A stretch of DNA of 64,000 nucleotides, taken from the NCBI RefSeq assembly GCF_905120345.1, contig NZ_CAJHOA010000002.1, positions 105,773 through 169,772 of the forward strand, written 5' to 3'. The DNA is from Denitrificimonas caeni. Lineage in GTDB: Bacteria > Pseudomonadota > Gammaproteobacteria > Pseudomonadales > Pseudomonadaceae. Numbering within the stretch: position 1 is the stretch's first letter; each line of letters opens with the position of its first letter. The position numbers and the translations under genes are program-made. The notes under the pieces are model-generated. The model worked only from the letters and a program-made list of their open reading frames with translations, did no database searches and was not told the DNA's origin. Positions 52,676-63,198 of the stretch are shown one piece after another.

Positions 52676-53875
52676 CTAATTAAGCAGGCTCGAAAAAGGC
52701 CAGTAACGTAAGTATTGCCCCTCGACGCAAGTGGTATTTTCAGGGATTTCTAATAAGCCATGTGCTTGTGCGGCGCTGCGTAATATACCTGAGCATTGAT
52801 TGTCATATTTTTCAGCCCGGCCATCCACCAACCAGACGCGCACAAACTCACGCCGTACACCGGCGACTGGCATGGCAAAATTAACCGGCACATTAAAACT
52901 CTGCACCGCTGTATCAACAACGCCCATCCGCTTTAAAATATAAGGGCGCGCCAGCATCACGAAAGTCACTAAACTTGAGGTTGGATTACCCGGCAAGCCA
53001 ATCACAGGCGTGTCTTTGTAACGACCAAACGTCAGTGGTTTACCAGGTTTAAGCGCCAATTTCCAAAACTCAAGCTGGCCCTCTTCACGAAGAATTTGGC
53101 CAAGATAGTCTGCTTCGCCGACTGACACACCGCCGCTGCTGATCAATAAATCTACGTCGTGTAATTGTTCTAAGCGCTGACGCGTTTGCTCTGCGTCATC
53201 AGGCAAAATACCCATATCCACCACGGTGCAGCCCAAGCGTTGCAAACACTGTGAGAGCATGGTGCGATTACTGTTATAAATCTGCCCCAACGCCAGCGGC
53301 TGACCCGGCTCAATCAGTTCATCACCGGTAGAAAGCACCGCAACTCGCAGTCGTCGACGCACTTTCACTTTCGCACAACCCAAGGACGCCGCCATCGCTA
53401 ACTCGATCGGCCCTAAGCGAATACCGACTGGCAACATTTCATCGCCAGGCAGTGCTTCTTGACCTTTAGGTCGGACAAACTTAGCACTAGGCACCGCTTG
53501 CAAGAAGCGCACAGAACCATTCTCTAGCACTTGCGTGTTTTCTTGCATTTCTACCGCATCCGCGCCTTCAGGGAGTGGTGCTCCGGTAAAAATACGTGCA
53601 CAGGTTCCGAGCGCCAGCGGCTGTGGCGTATGACCGGCAAAGATTTTCTGACTGACCGGCAACACCTGCCCCGCCTCTACCTCAGCACTGCGTAGCGCAT
53701 AACCATCCATCGAGCTGTTGGGCCATGGCGGCATCGCAAACTGAGCCTGTAACGGCTCAGCTAAGACGCGATTATGGGCAACATCTAACGTCACATCTTC
53801 GCTGTCTAGGCACGCTGCCGACTGCGCCTGCTCCAGCAGGATCTGCAGCGCAGCATCGACATTCAATAAGCTCAT
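52676..53875 (-). CDS. moeA: MoeA molybdopterin molybdenumtransferase, copy 1
   Basis: A 399-residue MoeA that inserts molybdate into adenylylated molybdopterin. Motifs are PPWPNSSMDGYALR, IFTGAPLPEGADAV, STGDELIEPG, SSGGVSVGEADYL and IGLPGNPTSSLVTF. Immediately downstream of moaB on the minus strand, with no gap. A second moeA lies at 56288-57517. Confidence 0.94.
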   Translation of the reverse strand: MSLLNVDAALQILLEQAQSAACLDSEDVTLDVAHNRVLAEPLQAQFAMPPWPNSSMDGYALRSAEVEAGQVLPVSQKIFAGHTPQPLALGTCARIFTGAPLPEGADAVEMQENTQVLENGSVRFLQAVPSAKFVRPKGQEALPGDEMLPVGIRLGPIELAMAASLGCAKVKVRRRLRVAVLSTGDELIEPGQPLALGQIYNSNRTMLSQCLQRLGCTVVDMGILPDDAEQTRQRLEQLHDVDLLISSGGVSVGEADYLGQILREEGQLEFWKLALKPGKPLTFGRYKDTPVIGLPGNPTSSLVTFVMLARPYILKRMGVVDTAVQSFNVPVNFAMPVAGVRREFVRVWLVDGRAEKYDNQCSGILRSAAQAHGLLEIPENTTCVEGQYLRYWPFSSLLN

Positions 53876-54412
53876 TTAACTGCGTCCTGTGCAAGCCGTT
53901 TTCTGTCCCAAGTGCGCTACAAAGTTACAAGGCTTATGGGTCGCATCCAACTGGTCTGACAAAATGCCTTGCCACGCCGTACGACAGGCATTGGTCGATC
54001 CCGGCATACAGCAAATCAGGGTGTTATTGGATAAACCTGCTAAGGCTCTAGACTGAATTGTCGAAGAACCTATTTCGGTGTATGAAATCTGTCGAAATAA
54101 CTCGCCAAAGCCTTCAACAGTCCGATCAAACAAGCAACTGACAGCTTCGGGGGTACTATCGCGCTCGGTAAAGCCTGTGCCACCGGTAATCAAAACAACC
54201 TGAATAGTATCACTGGCAATCCAGTTCGCCACCTGCGCACGGATTTGATATAGGTTATCCTTGAGAATCAAACGTTCAACAACGCTATGACCGGCACTGA
54301 TCAATTGATCAAATAAGTATTGTCCGGACGTGTCGGTTTCAGCTGTACGTGTGTCACTGACAGTTAATACAGCGACATTTAAAGGAACAAATTGACTGCT
54401 AACGTGGCTCAT
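53876..54412 (-). CDS. moaB: MoaB/MogA molybdopterin adenylyltransferase
   Basis: A 178-residue protein of the MoaB type: NVAVLTVSDTRTAETDTSGQYL, VLITGGTGFTERDSTPEAV and CCMPGSTNACRTAW. It adenylylates molybdopterin before MoeA acts. ATG 54412 (AGGACATC upstream) gives the normal N-terminus. It abuts moeA, forming a two-gene unit divergent from mobA. Confidence 0.94.
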   Translation of the reverse strand: MSHVSSQFVPLNVAVLTVSDTRTAETDTSGQYLFDQLISAGHSVVERLILKDNLYQIRAQVANWIASDTIQVVLITGGTGFTERDSTPEAVSCLFDRTVEGFGELFRQISYTEIGSSTIQSRALAGLSNNTLICCMPGSTNACRTAWQGILSDQLDATHKPCNFVAHLGQKTACTGRS

Positions 54413-54479
54413 ACGATGTCCTATGTTGGTAAATTTATGCCAAGATATACCACAAAATACGCAAGCAAATGAGTTTTGT

Positions 54480-55082
54480 ATGGCTAAATACCCCTTATTG
54501 TCCAACTGTTCAATTGTCTTGCTGGCCGGTGGTCGTGGGCAACGTATGGGCGGTCAAGATAAAGGCTGGGTGAATTGGCAGGGTCAGGCATTGATTGAAC
54601 ACATGCAGCATGTTGTGCGGCCCCTGACCGATGATTTAATTATCTCCTGCAATCGTAACCATCAGCGCTACCAGCGTTTGGCCGACCAAATCGTCAGCGA
54701 TACTAATCTTGATTTTGCCGGACCTTTAGCCGGTATCCTCAGCGCCCTAGAGGTCGCACGTCATCCCTACTTGCTGGTACTCCCTTGTGATGCGCCACGT
54801 ATTGATCAAGCGCTATTAACTCAGCTCTATCAGCACGCTGGCGAATACCCAGTACTGTTGCAACATAAAGGCCATTGGCAGCCACTCTTCAGTCTTATTC
54901 CCTGTGCACAGCTGAAGAATTTGCAAGATTTGTGGGATGCTGGTGAGCGTAGCCCTAAACACGCTTTGTTAAAATTAAACCCTGTGGTCATTGACTGCCC
55001 TGATCATGAGCAACGCTTGGCTAATTTCAATGACCCCAGCGTCTTGCAACAACCGCTCTTAATAAAGGAAACACTATGCTGA
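54480..55082 (+). CDS. mobA: MobA molybdenum cofactor guanylyltransferase
   Basis: A 200-residue nucleotidyltransferase: [44 protein letters not shown] and [11 protein letters not shown]. It makes the bis-MGD form of the cofactor. ATG 54480 matches the family start. Overlaps moaC by 7 bp, heading the moaCDE-moeA operon. Confidence 0.94.
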   Translation: MAKYPLLSNCSIVLLAGGRGQRMGGQDKGWVNWQGQALIEHMQHVVRPLTDDLIISCNRNHQRYQRLADQIVSDTNLDFAGPLAGILSALEVARHPYLLVLPCDAPRIDQALLTQLYQHAGEYPVLLQHKGHWQPLFSLIPCAQLKNLQDLWDAGERSPKHALLKLNPVVIDCPDHEQRLANFNDPSVLQQPLLIKETLC

Positions 55083-55564
55083 CTCACCTTGATGAGCAGG
55101 GGCGCGCCAATATGGTCGACGTCACCGATAAAGCCAATACCCAGCGCGAAGCCACCGCAGAAGCTTGGGTGCGTATGCTGCCCAGTACTTTGGCGATGAT
55201 TGCCGACGGTCAGCACCCTAAAGGCGATGTCTTTGCGGTCGCACGGATTGCTGGTATTCAAGCCGCCAAGCGTACCCATGAGCTGATCCCCTTGTGCCAC
55301 CCGCTACTGCTGACCAGTATTAAAGTACATTTAACCGCTCATGAGCCCGATCAAGTGCATATCACCGCAACCTGTAAACTGGCAGGGCAAACCGGTGTTG
55401 AGATGGAAGCTTTAACCGCGGCGAGCCTTGCCGCTTTAACTATCTACGATATGTGCAAAGCGGTTGATCGTGGTATGACGATTGAGCGTGTGCAGCTTTT
55501 AGAAAAACGAGGCGGCAAATCTGGCCATTACCAAAAAGACAACCTGAGCAATGGAGACCTATGA
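55076..55564 (+). CDS. moaC: MoaC, cyclic pyranopterin monophosphate synthase
   Basis: A 162-residue enzyme acting after MoaA on the GTP-derived intermediate. Motifs are [51 protein letters not shown] and EKRGGKSG. Overlaps mobA and moaD. Confidence 0.96.
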   Translation: MLTHLDEQGRANMVDVTDKANTQREATAEAWVRMLPSTLAMIADGQHPKGDVFAVARIAGIQAAKRTHELIPLCHPLLLTSIKVHLTAHEPDQVHITATCKLAGQTGVEMEALTAASLAALTIYDMCKAVDRGMTIERVQLLEKRGGKSGHYQKDNLSNGDL

Positions 55565-55812
55565 TGCTGACCGTGCAATTTCTGGCCCGTTATCGTGAAG
55601 AATTGGGCTGCGAGTCAGAACAACTCGCGTGGCAAAACGAATGGCACAACATTGACCATGTCCGTCAGTTTTTAATTGCCCGTGGCGGCGTATGGTCGGT
55701 GTTAAGTGATCCTCGCATCATGTGCGCGCGCAACCAAGACGTCTGCTCGTTACAAGAGCCGCTGCAAGCCGGTGATGAACTGGCATTTTTTCCTATGGTT
55801 ACAGGAGGTTAA
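55561..55812 (+). CDS. moaD: MoaD, small subunit of molybdopterin synthase
   Basis: An 83-residue ubiquitin-like sulfur carrier. It ends in the Gly-Gly needed for thiocarboxylation (FFPMVTGG). Starts within the moaC stop region (ATGATG; either ATG possible) and overlaps moaE by one base. Confidence 0.94.
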   Translation: MMLTVQFLARYREELGCESEQLAWQNEWHNIDHVRQFLIARGGVWSVLSDPRIMCARNQDVCSLQEPLQAGDELAFFPMVTGG

Positions 55813-56288
55813 TGAGCATGAGCATTCGTGTGCAAAGCGCGCCGTTTGATCCAGGCGCTGAACTCAATGCGGTGCACGCGGGTGATCTAGGCGTGGGCGC
55901 GGTGGTCAGTTTTGTCGGTTATGTGCGTGACATCAATCAAGATGCGAGCATCGAACAACTCTTTCTTGAACACTATCCAGGGGTGACTGAAAAAGCCCTC
56001 ACTAAAATCCGCGCTGAAGCCATGCAGCGTTGGCCACTTATCGATGCACATATTTTACATCGTGTCGGCCCGCTCTCATTGGCTGAACCCATTGTATTTG
56101 TCGCCACGTCCAGCATGCACCGTGAGGCGGCCTTTGCCGCCTGTGAGTTTATTATGGACTACCTAAAAACCCGTGCACCGTTTTGGAAAAAAGAACAAAC
56201 GAGCAGCGGCTCACATTGGGTCGAAGGCCGTGATAGTGACCAACAGGCAGCCGCCCGCTGGAATACACCAGAAAAGGATACTGTCTAA
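55812..56288 (+). CDS. moaE: MoaE, large subunit of molybdopterin synthase
   Basis: A 158-residue subunit: GAVVSFVGYVRDIN, LEHYPGVTEKAL, HRVGPLSLAEP and the active-site Lys region APFWKKEQTSSGSHWVEG. Pairs with MoaD. Overlaps the second moeA by one base. Confidence 0.95.
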   Translation: MSMSIRVQSAPFDPGAELNAVHAGDLGVGAVVSFVGYVRDINQDASIEQLFLEHYPGVTEKALTKIRAEAMQRWPLIDAHILHRVGPLSLAEPIVFVATSSMHREAAFAACEFIMDYLKTRAPFWKKEQTSSGSHWVEGRDSDQQAAARWNTPEKDTV

Positions 56289-57517
56289 TGTCAGTTTGCG
56301 AGCAAGGCATCATGCACAGTATTGAGCAGGCGATTAATGCTTTAAAGGACACGCTCAAGGTACAAACCGCAACGCAAACACTCGCGCTACAAGCCGCTCA
56401 TCAGCGTGTTTTGGCACGACCTGTCTTTGCCCAAATTGATGTTCCGCAATGGGATAATAGCGCGATGGATGGCTATGCCTTACGCGCTAACGATCTTATC
56501 CAGGCACACAGCAGTTTGCCTTTAGCCGGTCGTATTGCTGCCGGCGACCTGCCCGATCAACGCTTGCCAGCTGGCCAGTGTATGCATATTTTAACGGGCG
56601 CGCCGGTCCCCTCTGGCGCCGATAGTGTGGTTGCCCAAGAAGAGTGCGTCGTCAGTGCTGGGCATGTCCAGTTTAAGCACTGCAAAGCCGGTGACAATAT
56701 TCGCCGTCGTGCTGAAGAAATCCAACAAGGGCAGCTTCTTCTGCCAGCAGGCACGCGACTGCGAGCACAAGAAATCGGCTTACTCGCCAGCCAAGGCTAT
56801 GCCGAGATTGAGGTTTACAGACCACTGCGCATTGGTTTGATCAGCAGTGGTAATGAGCTGTGTGAGCTGGGTCAACCCCTACAGCCTGGACAAATCTACG
56901 ACATCAACAGTTACAGCTTGGCAGCCCTCTGGCAAGGCTTAGGCTTTACAGTCACTCATTACCCCAGAATGCCTGATGATCTACCGCAGACCCGTGATTG
57001 CTTAGCCAAGGCGAGTGGCGAGCAAGATCTATTAATTAGCAGCGGTGGCGTCTCAGTCGGTGAAGAAGACCATATTAAAAATGCCGTCAGCTCCTTAGGA
57101 CAACTCAACCTATGGCGCGTGGCTATCCAACCCGGTAAACCCTTGGCATTTGGTTGCATCGGCAACACCCCCTGGATTGGTTTACCGGGCAACCCTTCAG
57201 CCGCTCTGATCACTTCGTTAATCATTGCTCGCCCAGCATTATTAGCGGCTCAAGGTGTCACAGAGGCCAGCCCACAATGCTTATCTATCCCGGCTCTTTT
57301 TGACTGGAAAAAAGCCCGTCCACGCCAGCAATACCTCCATGCGCGTTTGGTTTTGCAAGAGAATGGCCAACTGCACGTCGACATTCACCCCAAACAAAGT
57401 TCAGCCATGCTCAGTGCGGCCAGCTGGGCGGATGGTTTGGTTGAGATTAAGCCGCAGCAGACGATTAAAACAGGGGACTGCGTGGCTTTTATAGCGTACT
57501 CAAGCCTTTTGAACTAA
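56288..57517 (+). CDS. moeA: MoeA molybdopterin molybdenumtransferase, copy 2
   Basis: A 409-residue MoeA: VPQWDNSAMDGYALR, ILTGAPVPSGADSVV, SSGNELCELGQPL, SSGGVSVGEEDHIKN and IGLPGNPSAALITSL. It is clearly divergent from copy 1 at 52676-53875. Last gene of the mobA-moaCDE operon. The two copies may serve different cofactor forms or metals, or one may be redundant. Confidence 0.94.
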   Translation: MSVCEQGIMHSIEQAINALKDTLKVQTATQTLALQAAHQRVLARPVFAQIDVPQWDNSAMDGYALRANDLIQAHSSLPLAGRIAAGDLPDQRLPAGQCMHILTGAPVPSGADSVVAQEECVVSAGHVQFKHCKAGDNIRRRAEEIQQGQLLLPAGTRLRAQEIGLLASQGYAEIEVYRPLRIGLISSGNELCELGQPLQPGQIYDINSYSLAALWQGLGFTVTHYPRMPDDLPQTRDCLAKASGEQDLLISSGGVSVGEEDHIKNAVSSLGQLNLWRVAIQPGKPLAFGCIGNTPWIGLPGNPSAALITSLIIARPALLAAQGVTEASPQCLSIPALFDWKKARPRQQYLHARLVLQENGQLHVDIHPKQSSAMLSAASWADGLVEIKPQQTIKTGDCVAFIAYSSLLN

Positions 57518-57696
57518 GCAAAACTGACTGACACACAATGCGGCGCTAAACTCAGAGCAAGGCTAGCGCTGCACTGTCACCACCTCGCACGCGCTAGCTA
57601 TCCGCTGTACCTGAAAGCAGGTCTCACTGAAAGGTATAGAAATTCACAGCTCTATTTGCAGATTTGACCAAACTTATTGCAGCAGAGACAATGCTT
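57518..57696. other. Intergenic DNA upstream of moaA
   Basis: First part of a 394-bp gap before moaA; no gene or structure stands out here. The rest of the gap holds a ModE-like palindrome and a probable structured leader. Confidence 0.5.
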
Positions 57697-57722
57697 AGCG
57701 CTATATAATTTGTAATATTGCG
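57697..57722. promoter_or_regulatory. ModE-like palindrome and -10-like TATAAT upstream of moaA
   Basis: AGCGCTATATAA-N5-AATATTGCG resembles the modA operator (CGCTATA core) though with weaker symmetry. A TATAAT at 57704-57709 lies inside it, so binding here could control initiation. Confidence 0.45.
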
Positions 57723-57769
57723 ATTTTAGTAGCTACTGACTCTCCTTTTACATAAAGTTAGAGAACGTC

Positions 57770-57885
57770 TGACCGCAGAACTGAGCGAAAGGGTTTGCTA
57801 AAAAGCCAGCCAACACCGGCAAATAGTGACTGGGGAAGCTAGAATCGAGGTCGTTACAGTGCAGCACGCCGCCTCGCAACTTCTA
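57770..57885 (+). promoter_or_regulatory. Structured moaA leader, candidate molybdenum-cofactor riboswitch
   Basis: A roughly 115-nt leader with paired segments: an outer CGAGG/CCTCG helix (57846-57850 with 57872-57876) and an AGCGAAAGGGTTTGCT hairpin at 57784-57799, ending about 25 nt before the GGAG of moaA. Moco-responsive leaders precede moaA in many gammaproteobacteria. I infer this by position and a GAAAGG segment, without a covariance check. Confidence 0.35.
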
Positions 57886-57911
57886 TAATAATTAATACGC
57901 GGAGTAAGCTC

Positions 57912-58904
57912 ATGTCTTCAGCATTGATTGATGGCTTTGGTCGAAAAATAGATTACCTACGCTTATCGGTGACTGACAGGTGCGATTTTCGTTGCATCTA
58001 TTGCATGGCTGAGGACATGACGTTTCTGCCACGCCAGCGCATCTTAACCCTTGAAGAAATTCATCGCTGCGCTGAATTATTTGTCGCCAATGGTGTGCGT
58101 AAAATCCGTCTGACGGGTGGTGAGCCTTTAACCCGCAAAGGTATTGTTGGTCTCTGTGAGAATATCAGCGCTATCCCTGGTTTAAACGAATTGGTCATGA
58201 CCACCAATGGCTCACAACTGACCAAGTATGCACAGCCTCTTGCTGATGCTGGGGTTAAACGTTTGAATATCAGTTTAGATTCTCTGTGCCCTGAAAAATT
58301 TAAAGCGATGACCCGTGTGGGTGATCTACAGCAGGTGCTTAACGGTATTCAAGCCGCGCGCCAAGCTGGCTTTAAGCGCTTAAAAATCAACAGTGTGATC
58401 ATTCAAGGTCACAATGATGATGAGATTCTTGCGCTGACGGATTACGCCATCGAGAACCAACTGGACATCACTTTTATTGAAGAAATGCCACTGGGTCATG
58501 TGGGTCGTTCACGCGATACGTCATTATTTAGCAGTGATCAAGTCCGTGACAATATCGCTGAACGTTATACCTTACTCGACAGCACCGAAAACAGCGGTGG
58601 TCCCGCTCGCTATATGCGTTTAAAAGACCATAGCGCAACACGAATTGGCTTTATCTCACCGCACTCAAATAACTTTTGCAGCACCTGTAACCGTGTTCGT
58701 ATCACCGTGGAAGGTAAACTTTTACTCTGTCTAGGTAATGAGGACTCTCTAGATTTACTCGCTCTGCTACGCCGCTATCCACTCAGTGATGAGCCGGTAC
58801 TGGCCAATATTCATCGTGCACTCAACAACAAGCCGGAAAAGCATCATTTTAGCAGTGATGGCGATGTACAAATTGTGCGTTTTATGAACGCTACCGGTGG
58901 TTAA
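57912..58904 (+). CDS. moaA: MoaA, GTP 3',8-cyclase
   Basis: A 330-residue radical SAM enzyme starting molybdopterin synthesis. The SAM cluster Cys are C24, C28 and C31 ([11 protein letters not shown]). The second cluster is in [21 protein letters not shown]. The essential C-terminal Gly-Gly is present (MNATGG). GCGGAG precedes the ATG. Single gene with its own leader and terminator. Confidence 0.97.
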   Translation: MSSALIDGFGRKIDYLRLSVTDRCDFRCIYCMAEDMTFLPRQRILTLEEIHRCAELFVANGVRKIRLTGGEPLTRKGIVGLCENISAIPGLNELVMTTNGSQLTKYAQPLADAGVKRLNISLDSLCPEKFKAMTRVGDLQQVLNGIQAARQAGFKRLKINSVIIQGHNDDEILALTDYAIENQLDITFIEEMPLGHVGRSRDTSLFSSDQVRDNIAERYTLLDSTENSGGPARYMRLKDHSATRIGFISPHSNNFCSTCNRVRITVEGKLLLCLGNEDSLDLLALLRRYPLSDEPVLANIHRALNNKPEKHHFSSDGDVQIVRFMNATGG

Positions 58905-59045
58905 TGTGCAGCCTTATTTGATCCACAGTCTCTAGACGCCAAGTAGAGCTAGAGCATCTTACGATGATTTTCACCGACCAAAAAAACTTATCAATACGAC
59001 AGTAGCTGTGTACAGCTGCGAATCACTTGCCTGAATCAGCGGCAT

Positions 59046-59073
59046 AAAAAAAGCCGCACTAGGCGGCTTTTTT
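59046..59073. terminator. Bidirectional terminator between moaA and pnp
   Basis: AAAAAAGCCGC-ACTA-GGCGGCTTTTTT type hairpin between the convergent gene ends. Confidence 0.93.
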
Positions 59074-59086
59074 CAACACAACAGGC

Positions 59087-61207
59087 TTACGCTTGTGATG
59101 CTTGCTCAGCTTTGGCAGCAGCAACGTCTTTAATCGACAGTTTGATGCGACCACGGCTATCCACGTCCAGTACCAGCACGTCAACCATTTCGCCTTCAGT
59201 TAAGATGTCAGTGACTTTCTCAACGCGAGCATCGCTCAACATAGAGATGTGCACTAAGCCGTCTTTACCTGGCAGAATGTTAACGAACGCACCGAAATCA
59301 ACAATACGCTCAACTTTACCGTTGTAAATTTTACCGATTTCAGCTTCTGCAGTGATGCTCAGGACACGCTGACGTGCAGCTTCTGCAGCTTCTTTGGTTG
59401 AACCAAAGATTTTGATTGAGCCGTCATCTTCGATATCAATTGACGCTTCTGTTTCTTCACAGATGGCGCGGATGGTGGCACCACCTTTACCAATCACATC
59501 ACGGATCTTGTCTGAATCAATCTTCATCGCAATCATGGTCGGCGCATTGGCTGACAGTTCAGTGCGTGAAGTAGCTAGAACCTGATTCATCTGCTCAAGA
59601 ATAGTGATACGTGCAGCATGGGCTTGGCTTAAAGCCAATTCCATAATTTCTTCAGTCACACCTTCGATTTTAATGTCCATTTGCAGTGCAGTGACGCCAT
59701 TGGCAGTACCTGCTACTTTAAAGTCCATGTCACCAAGGTGGTCTTCATCACCGAGGATATCGGTTAGAACGGCAAATTTATCGCCTTCTTTAACCATACC
59801 CATCGCAATACCGGCCACCGGTGCTTTCATCGGTACACCAGCGTCCATCAGGGCTAACGAAGCACCACAGACTGAAGCCATTGAGCTTGAACCGTTCGAT
59901 TCAGTGATCTCAGACACAACACGGATGGTGTACGGGAAATCATCAGCACTTGGCAACATTGCAGCAATACTGCGACGCGCTAAACGACCGTGACCGATTT
60001 CACGACGACCGGTTGCGCCCATACGACCGCACTCACCTACAGAGTAAGGAGGGAAGTTGTAGTGCAGCATAAATGGATCGCGTTTCTCGCCTTCTAGGGT
60101 ATCCAAGAACTGCGCATCACGTGCGGTACCAAGAGTTGCAACCACTAACGCCTGTGTTTCACCACGGGTGAACAAGGCAGAACCGTGAGTTTTGTCCAGA
60201 ACGCCAACTTCGATCGCCAAAGGACGAACAGTGCTGGTATCACGACCATCAATACGTGGCTTACCGTTAACGATATTCTCACGTACTGTGCGGTATTCGA
60301 TTTCACCGAACGCTTCTTTAACAGCAGCAGCCGTTGGGCCTTCGCCTTCTACTTCACTGACTAAAGCAGCAATGGCTTGCTCGCGGATTGCACCCAGACT
60401 CGCATAGCGGTCTTGTTTAACGGTGATGGTGTAAGCGTCTGAAATAGCAGCGCCAAACTGATTGCGCACAGCCGCTAACAACTCAGTGTTTTCTGCTTTT
60501 GGCTGCCAATCCCAGCGCGGCTTACCTGCTTCTGCAGCGAGCTCTTTAATCGCTTGAATAACCACCTGGAACTCTTCGTGGGCAAATAATACCGCGCCCA
60601 ACATTTGGTCTTCGCTCAGCTCTTGTGCTTCGGACTCAACCATTAACACGGCGTCTTTGGTACCGGCAACCACCATGTCTAAGCAAGAGACTGCTTGCTG
60701 CTCATAGGTTGGGTTAATCAAGTAGCCCGTTTCTGGGTGATAACCCACACGTGCGCAACCGATTGGGCCGTTGAATGGAATACCTGAAATAGCTAATGCA
60801 GCTGAAGTACCGATCATTGCCGCGATGTCTGGATCAGTTTTCTTGCTGGTTGAAACAACGGTACAAATCACTTGTACTTCGTTGCTGAAACCTGCTGGAA
60901 ACAGTGGGCGGATCGGACGGTCGATCAGACGCGAAGTCAGGGTTTCTTTCTCAGATGGGCGTGCTTCACGCTTGAAGAAACCACCTGGAATTTTACCTGC
61001 TGCGTAGGTTTTTTCTTGGTAATGCACAGACAAAGGGAAAAAGTCTTTGCTTGGATCAGCTTTTTTAGCGCCGACGACTGTACACAGTACAGTGACATCA
61101 TTGTTAACGCTGACTAATACAGCACCGCATGCTTGACGAGCAACGCGACCTGTTTCTAAAGTAATGGTGGATTCACCAAATTGAAACGTTTTAATAACCG
61201 GATTCAC
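59087..61207 (-). CDS. pnp: Polynucleotide phosphorylase
   Basis: A 706-residue 3'-5' phosphorolytic exoribonuclease: two RNase PH domains with a helical insert (1-540), a KH domain ([18 protein letters not shown]) and an S1 domain ([21 protein letters not shown]). Full length. Downstream of rpsO with a long hairpin leader, as in other gammaproteobacteria. Confidence 0.97.
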   Translation of the reverse strand: MNPVIKTFQFGESTITLETGRVARQACGAVLVSVNNDVTVLCTVVGAKKADPSKDFFPLSVHYQEKTYAAGKIPGGFFKREARPSEKETLTSRLIDRPIRPLFPAGFSNEVQVICTVVSTSKKTDPDIAAMIGTSAALAISGIPFNGPIGCARVGYHPETGYLINPTYEQQAVSCLDMVVAGTKDAVLMVESEAQELSEDQMLGAVLFAHEEFQVVIQAIKELAAEAGKPRWDWQPKAENTELLAAVRNQFGAAISDAYTITVKQDRYASLGAIREQAIAALVSEVEGEGPTAAAVKEAFGEIEYRTVRENIVNGKPRIDGRDTSTVRPLAIEVGVLDKTHGSALFTRGETQALVVATLGTARDAQFLDTLEGEKRDPFMLHYNFPPYSVGECGRMGATGRREIGHGRLARRSIAAMLPSADDFPYTIRVVSEITESNGSSSMASVCGASLALMDAGVPMKAPVAGIAMGMVKEGDKFAVLTDILGDEDHLGDMDFKVAGTANGVTALQMDIKIEGVTEEIMELALSQAHAARITILEQMNQVLATSRTELSANAPTMIAMKIDSDKIRDVIGKGGATIRAICEETEASIDIEDDGSIKIFGSTKEAAEAARQRVLSITAEAEIGKIYNGKVERIVDFGAFVNILPGKDGLVHISMLSDARVEKVTDILTEGEMVDVLVLDVDSRGRIKLSIKDVAAAKAEQASQA

Positions 61208-61285
61208 GGTATCTTCCTTCTCTAATGTGACCTTGGGGAAACTAGCAAGAGTTTGGGTATCGGCCCAACATACTCCTGAAATGCG

Positions 61286-61350
61286 AAAAGCTGGAAGCCC
61301 AAAGCACGGCGTAAATAAATTTACGCACAGCGCCCCAGACTCCCAGCTTC
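61286..61350 (-). promoter_or_regulatory. Long hairpin in the rpsO-pnp leader
   Basis: AAGCTGG pairs with CCAGCTT at the base and GCGTAAAT with ATTTACGC at the tip, a 65-nt imperfect hairpin. In E. coli the pnp leader hairpin is cut by RNase III for PNPase autoregulation; the same use is inferred here. It may also act as the rpsO terminator. Confidence 0.65.
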
Positions 61351-61367
61351 ACGTTACAGCTTACGTC

Positions 61368-61637
61368 TTAACGACGTAGACCCAGACGACCAATCAAAGT
61401 CGTGTAACGGCCAAGATCTTTACCTTTGAGGTAATCAAGCAACTTACGACGCTGGTTAACCATACGGATTAAACCGCGACGTGAGTGGTGATCTTTTTTG
61501 TTGGCTTTGAAGTGACCTTGCAGCTTGTTAATGTTAAAGGTCAAGAGTGCAACTTGCACTTCTGGTGAACCTGTATCACTTTCAGCTTGCTTGTAGTCAT
61601 TAATAATCTGGGCTTTGTCGTCGATGCTAAGTGCCAT
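61368..61637 (-). CDS. rpsO: Ribosomal protein S15
   Basis: An 89-residue 30S protein: [42 protein letters not shown] and the IGRLGLRR end. Upstream of pnp. Confidence 0.98.
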   Translation of the reverse strand: MALSIDDKAQIINDYKQAESDTGSPEVQVALLTFNINKLQGHFKANKKDHHSRRGLIRMVNQRRKLLDYLKGKDLGRYTTLIGRLGLRR

Positions 61638-61761
61638 GTTGGGCTCCTAAAGTGAACAGGCCGGGATAATCCCGTGCAAAAAAAGAGGTATGACCGTGCC
61701 TGCCAACAGCCTACCTTGATGTTTTTTAGACGCATACATTAATGCAGCTAAAATAACTTGC

Positions 61762-62682
61762 TTATTGTGACCGAATTAGGCGCTTGGGTGCAACCATTCC
61801 ATCATCATCTATCTCGCCTACACCAATAAATTCATCATTATGGTTGTAAACTCGCACTAGACCCTCTAAAGGTGCTTTTTGTGCGCGGACCGGCTGGCCA
61901 TTTAACCAGAAGAAACTGCTGTTCTCGGTCAAATAAACAATCGGCCAATCCTGCAAACCACTGTCGACAGCGATCATATAGGCATCAAGAGCTTCAGCGC
62001 CGCCTTCTTCATGCACGCGCTCAAGTTCTTCTAAGGTCACCGCATGAGTTAAATCAAAGGGACCGGCTTCAGTACGCCGCAACTGCGCCACATGCGCGCC
62101 ACAGCCAAGCACCGCACCAATATCTTCAACCAAGCTGCGAATATAGGTGCCTTTACTGCAGGCCACTAAAATACGTGCTTGCGTCCCTTCACAGGACAAC
62201 AACTCTAAACGACTGATCGTCACCGTGCGCGCCGGACGATCTACCGTAATACCGGCACGGGCCAGTTTATACAGTGGCTGACCATCTTTTTTCAGCGCTG
62301 AAAACATGGGCGGCACTTGCTCAATCACGCCACGAAACTGCGGCAACAGCGCTTCAATATCTGCAGCGCTGACATTCACCTCTTTGGTTTCCAGCACTTC
62401 GCCTTCAGCATCCGCAGTATTGGTGGTAACACCCAACTGCATGGTTGCCTCATAGACTTTATCGGCGTCTAAAAGATAACGCGAAAACTTCGTCGCTTCA
62501 CCAAAACACAATGGCAACACGCCAGTGGCTAACGGATCAAGACTGCCGGTGTGGCCACCCTTATCGGCATTCAACAGCCAGCGCACTTTTTGCAAAGCAC
62601 CATTGGAGCTAAAACCATAAGGCTTATCAAAAATAATAATGCCGCTAACACTGCGACGCTTACGTTTAACCTGCTGCACCAC
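61762..62682 (-). CDS. truB: TruB, tRNA pseudouridine-55 synthase
   Basis: A 306-residue enzyme with the catalytic Asp in [16 protein letters not shown] and motifs [36 protein letters not shown] and [11 protein letters not shown] start at GTG 62682, which has GGAG about 9 nt upstream and lies 4 bp after the rbfA stop; the in-frame TTG further up overlaps rbfA. Confidence 0.95.
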   Translation of the reverse strand: MVQQVKRKRRSVSGIIIFDKPYGFSSNGALQKVRWLLNADKGGHTGSLDPLATGVLPLCFGEATKFSRYLLDADKVYEATMQLGVTTNTADAEGEVLETKEVNVSAADIEALLPQFRGVIEQVPPMFSALKKDGQPLYKLARAGITVDRPARTVTISRLELLSCEGTQARILVACSKGTYIRSLVEDIGAVLGCGAHVAQLRRTEAGPFDLTHAVTLEELERVHEEGGAEALDAYMIAVDSGLQDWPIVYLTENSSFFWLNGQPVRAQKAPLEGLVRVYNHNDEFIGVGEIDDDGMVAPKRLIRSQ

Positions 62683-62686
62683 GCTG

Positions 62687-63073
62687 TTACTCTCCGCTCG
62701 GATCAATGTTGCGCTGATCTTCAGTCACGGCTTGTTCGATCAAGGCTGACAACAACGCGCCACGGGTAATGCTGGCATCATAATGGAAGTGCAATGCTGG
62801 TACGCTACGTAGCTTCATTGCTTTACCCAATAGCATTCTTAGATAACCAGCAGTGTCATTCAACACATCGAGGTTTTCTTTAATCACTTCAGCAGAGTTT
62901 TCACCCATGATGGTGATAAAAACTTTGGCATGACCCACATCACGGCTGACATCAACACCGGTAATGGTGACAAAACCTAAACGTGGATCTCTTACTTCTT
63001 GCGGGATCAAGATCGCCAGCTCACGCTGAATCTGATCGCCAATGCGTTGGGTACGACTGTACTGTTTCGCCAT
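62687..63073 (-). CDS. rbfA: RbfA, ribosome-binding factor A
   Basis: A 128-residue KH-fold 30S maturation factor: [33 protein letters not shown] and the [11 protein letters not shown] stretch. ATG 63073 with AAGGTGA upstream gives the normal start. Between infB and truB. Confidence 0.96.
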   Translation of the reverse strand: MAKQYSRTQRIGDQIQRELAILIPQEVRDPRLGFVTITGVDVSRDVGHAKVFITIMGENSAEVIKENLDVLNDTAGYLRMLLGKAMKLRSVPALHFHYDASITRGALLSALIEQAVTEDQRNIDPSGE

Positions 63074-63198
63074 GGTATTCACCTTGTGCTGCGTTAAGCA
63101 GCTTTTATTCTGATCCATATAAGCAGCAAACGGCAAGCTCAATTGGCCGGATTAAAGTCCTGACCAATTGCACTTGCCGTTGCCTATACGACTATGAA

